Source: Coxiellaceae bacterium (lineage in GTDB: Bacteria > Pseudomonadota > Gammaproteobacteria > Coxiellales > Coxiellaceae). Taken from it: a stretch of DNA of 8,480 bases. Of the stretch, positions 6,666 through 8,480 are shown piece by piece. Every line of letters starts with the position of its first letter. Within the stretch, counting starts at the first letter, position 1. The notes beneath the pieces were generated by a model, which was not told the origin of the DNA, did not search any database, and worked only from the letters and a program-made list of their open reading frames with translations. Position numbers and translations under genes: made by a program. The stretch covers positions 1 to 8,480 of the forward strand of contig JABABC010000182.1 of NCBI GenBank assembly GCA_014238445.1, given 5' to 3'.

Positions 6666-6685
6666 TTCATTAATGTAATATTAAA
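6666..6685 (-). promoter_or_regulatory. PmrA-box-like direct repeat upstream of the large ORF
   Basis: On the reverse strand the sequence reads TTTAATATT, two bases (AC), then ATTAATGAA. The PmrA site known from Legionella and Coxiella effector promoters is two cTTAATatT units 2 bases apart. Here TTAATATT is exact in the first unit and TTAAT in the second, with the correct 11-base period. The orientation is opposite to the downstream ORF, and the region is very AT-rich, so this is a candidate only. It lies about 130 bases upstream of the ATG at 6814. Confidence 0.3.
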
Positions 6686-6738
6686 TACCAAACATCCCAT
6701 GCTTTAAGGGAAAAATAGTGCTAGGTTAATAATGTAAA

Positions 6739-6810
6739 ATGACTAAGGACAGTCGACTTATCTCTCATGGAATAGAGCCTGATGAACCACTTGTGGAACA
6801 TGGGAGATAA
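6739..6810 (+). CDS. Short in-frame leader ORF (23 codons) directly before the large ORF
   Basis: ATG at 6739 begins MTKDSRLISHGIEPDEPLVE and ends at TAA 6808-6810. Only three bases separate that stop from the ATG of the large ORF at 6814, in the same frame. The ribosome binding site GGGAG of the large ORF lies inside its last codons. It has no good ribosome binding site of its own, so expression is doubtful. If translated, it would couple to the large ORF. Confidence 0.2.
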   Translation: MTKDSRLISHGIEPDEPLVEHGR

Positions 6811-6813
6811 AGT

Positions 6814-8480
6814 ATGCTAAAAAATCCTACAACCAATGTAATGACTCTCCTAGAAAGTCGGCGATCAGAGTTCACAAGACAATTACAAAACACCCTTGAT
6901 GAATACAAAACAATGAACCCCAGGTCGGGAAAAATTCCTTCCCTTATAGGTATCATCGAAAAAGTGAAGAATGCAAATGATCTGACTACTTTGAATCAAT
7001 TACAACAAAAGTTTACACGTAAAGCACAACAATCTGGTCTATTTGGGAATAGTAAAAGTGTAAACACAGCTCTTTGGGAAACATACACAAAAGCGTGTTC
7101 CGAAGATTCAACTTTGAAACAGGGTGTCAATTTGGGTGGTGCGTCATCATCGGTCCAGCACACTCCGATTCAAGAAGTGGCCTGCAATCGTGCGTCATCA
7201 TCGGGCCAGCACACTCCGATTCAAACATCGGAGTATTTTAGTAAAAAAGATCTTTTTTACACCCGTATTAGCAACCTCTTAAGCATGCGAACGAGACGTT
7301 TAAAAGACTGCCGAGCATTTAGTGACGCTTTATCAAACACCAAGAATCAAGCCATGTTAACGCTTAAAGATGAGCTCGACACCCAGCCTGACCCTCTCCT
7401 TATACGGCAGCACTTGGCTCAAGAAATAGCTACCATTAACACAGAGTATCAAGCAAAAAAAATTGAACAGAACCAAAAAGTAATGACGACGAAACTAGAA
7501 CAATTAAAGACACTCGCAACTCAACTAGCTAATGATATCACAAGCCTAAAGACCCTCACCTCCCTAGACGATAACACAACTGTCGAAGTCACAAGCTATG
7601 ATACTAGGTACGAGCAACTAGTGAACATTAGGACGTTAGGTCTCAATCTCAGGACCAATGATTTTAATGAAGCCCTTAACGACAGACTGAGTGAAAACGC
7701 ACCAAGAGGCTCCACCGATTCAGGAGCCACTTCACGTGATTCAACCAGCACAAACAGCTGTACAGCGCCGGAGGTTACTACTACCTTCTTACAAGGTGGA
7801 GAAAACAAACAAAAGGCACTATTAGAAGGTATTATTAAGACCGAAGCACTCAACGAACTGTATCAGTGGACACTATCAGATACACCACCTGAAGATTCAG
7901 CTCAACGTCTAATCGACGCATACAATGCCTATGTTAAAAAATATGTTGCCACAACTGATCTATCCCATTCTCCTGATAATTTAAAAACCATCATTCAGTA
8001 TCACGTTAATGCCGTTACACTCGATAACATAACAAAGATACATCAGGAACAAAGCGGGGAAAAAAACAACTCATTAATTAATCAATTTAATGCAGTTTCA
8101 ACTGCCGTGGGTCGGCGTTTAGAAAAATGGAATCTTCAACTAAAGAATCCTAACTACCTCACACAGCCTATGCCTAACACGGTTAATAAACAACCCTCAT
8201 TACAAGATCAGCTAACAGCAAGATTAACCTACCAACGTGATGTTATGGCAACAGTTGATGAGAAGTTTGACCAAAAGATATGGCTTAAACAACAAGCAGA
8301 GAGATTAGCCGACACAGCACTTCAGATTACGGGTAAAAAAGATGATTTAGGTGATAAAATCACAGCTTACGATGCTTTTTTTAATCATGTTGACGCATTA
8401 AAACATGCCTATTACCTATCAAGTGCTGACTCATCCAAGTTTAAAATAGACGGTGAAAATTATCTTGAAAAAGTTGAAAA
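6814..8480 (+). CDS. Large unidentified protein, 3' end beyond window (at least 555 residues)
   Basis: The frame is open from ATG 6814 to the last base, with a TAA at 6808-6810 ruling out an earlier start. GGGAG at 6802-6806 with a 7-base spacer is a strong ribosome binding site. I do not recognise the family. The protein has no signal peptide or membrane segment. It is largely helical-looking and rich in Lys, Gln, Thr and Asn. A candidate coiled-coil stretch lies at about 195-250 (AKKIEQNQKVMTTKLEQLKT). Two Ser-rich, probably disordered linkers lie at about 108-140 and 292-325. The first linker carries a duplicated ASSS-x-QHTPIQ motif (110-120 and 127-137). GC is visibly lower than in the dehydrogenase genes, suggesting different origin or constraint. 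Size, modular helical make-up, orphan status and the upstream PmrA-like box would suit a type IV-secreted effector. That is inference, because the C-terminus, where such secretion signals sit, is outside the window. Confidence 0.85.
   Translation, partial: MLKNPTTNVMTLLESRRSEFTRQLQNTLDEYKTMNPRSGKIPSLIGIIEKVKNANDLTTLNQLQQKFTRKAQQSGLFGNSKSVNTALWETYTKACSEDSTLKQGVNLGGASSSVQHTPIQEVACNRASSSGQHTPIQTSEYFSKKDLFYTRISNLLSMRTRRLKDCRAFSDALSNTKNQAMLTLKDELDTQPDPLLIRQHLAQEIATINTEYQAKKIEQNQKVMTTKLEQLKTLATQLANDITSLKTLTSLDDNTTVEVTSYDTRYEQLVNIRTLGLNLRTNDFNEALNDRLSENAPRGSTDSGATSRDSTSTNSCTAPEVTTTFLQGGENKQKALLEGIIKTEALNELYQWTLSDTPPEDSAQRLIDAYNAYVKKYVATTDLSHSPDNLKTIIQYHVNAVTLDNITKIHQEQSGEKNNSLINQFNAVSTAVGRRLEKWNLQLKNPNYLTQPMPNTVNKQPSLQDQLTARLTYQRDVMATVDEKFDQKIWLKQQAERLADTALQITGKKDDLGDKITAYDAFFNHVDALKHAYYLSSADSSKFKIDGENYLEKVE
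7139..7224 (+). repeat. In-frame 35-base direct repeat (two copies)
   Basis: Copies at 7139-7173 and 7190-7224 are identical except for one base (T at 7154, G at 7205), which changes Val to Gly. The period is 51 bases (17 codons). The 16-base stretches following each copy are unrelated, so this is not a simple tandem duplication. Each copy encodes ASSS-x-QHTPIQ. Confidence 0.95.
7213..7234 (+). repeat. Terminator-like hairpin inside the large ORF
   Basis: ACTCCGAT (7213-7220) and ATCGGAGT (7227-7234) form a perfect 8-bp stem with a 6-base loop, followed by ATTTTAG. It uses the end of the second 35-base repeat copy as its left arm. It resembles a weak intrinsic terminator in the sense direction of a coding region. 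Whether it stops transcription is unknown. Confidence 0.5.

Noticed and set aside
7139..7224. CRISPR-like repeat-spacer-repeat
   Set aside because: There are only two copies, the 16-base spacer is too short, the repeat is in frame inside a coding region, and no cas genes are present.
7596..7853. Reverse-strand ORF of 85 codons inside the large orphan gene
   Set aside because: It lies wholly antisense to a long open frame with a good start. Its Ser/Leu/Val-rich translation is what antisense of this composition gives.

Overview
The window reads as chromosomal DNA of a gammaproteobacterium. The order Legionellales (Legionella/Coxiella relatives) is my best guess, but it rests only on overall gene character and on one candidate PmrA-type regulatory box upstream of a large orphan gene. 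No rRNA, tRNA, insertion sequence or CRISPR array is visible.

Left part, positions 1 to about 4970, forward strand, compact and housekeeping in character. It opens inside the last 91 codons of a 2-oxo acid dehydrogenase E1 alpha subunit. E1 beta and a single-lipoyl-domain E2 acyltransferase follow, joined by 4-base ATGA stop/start overlaps. Together these form a pyruvate (or branched-chain 2-oxo acid) dehydrogenase operon of the E1 alpha/beta heterotetramer type. No E3 gene is present in this window. The E2 has a Thr where the family's catalytic-site motif HRxxDG normally has Asp. After a short gap with a perfect TATAAT comes a long-chain acyl-CoA synthetase, then queC for queuosine/7-deazaguanine biosynthesis. 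All of these genes have intact motifs.

Middle part, about 4970 to 6810. A 366-base gap after queC holds two overlapping, opposed short ORFs (52 and 49 codons) that I cannot identify. It also holds hairpins and a convincing leftward intrinsic terminator. Next, on the reverse strand, is a patatin-like phospholipase with a lipoprotein signal and a proline-rich linker. Upstream of it is a 530-base AT-rich intergenic region between divergent genes. This contains a small perfect dyad, a PmrA-like direct repeat and a 23-codon leader ORF.

Right part, 6814 to the window end. One forward ORF of at least 555 codons is still open at the edge. It has a good ribosome binding site, lower GC than the left half, a helical and Gln/Lys/Thr-rich protein, an in-frame 35-base direct repeat, and an internal terminator-like hairpin. 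I do not recognise it. Its character and the candidate PmrA box make a secreted effector a reasonable but unproven hypothesis. It is the most likely place for something undescribed in this window.
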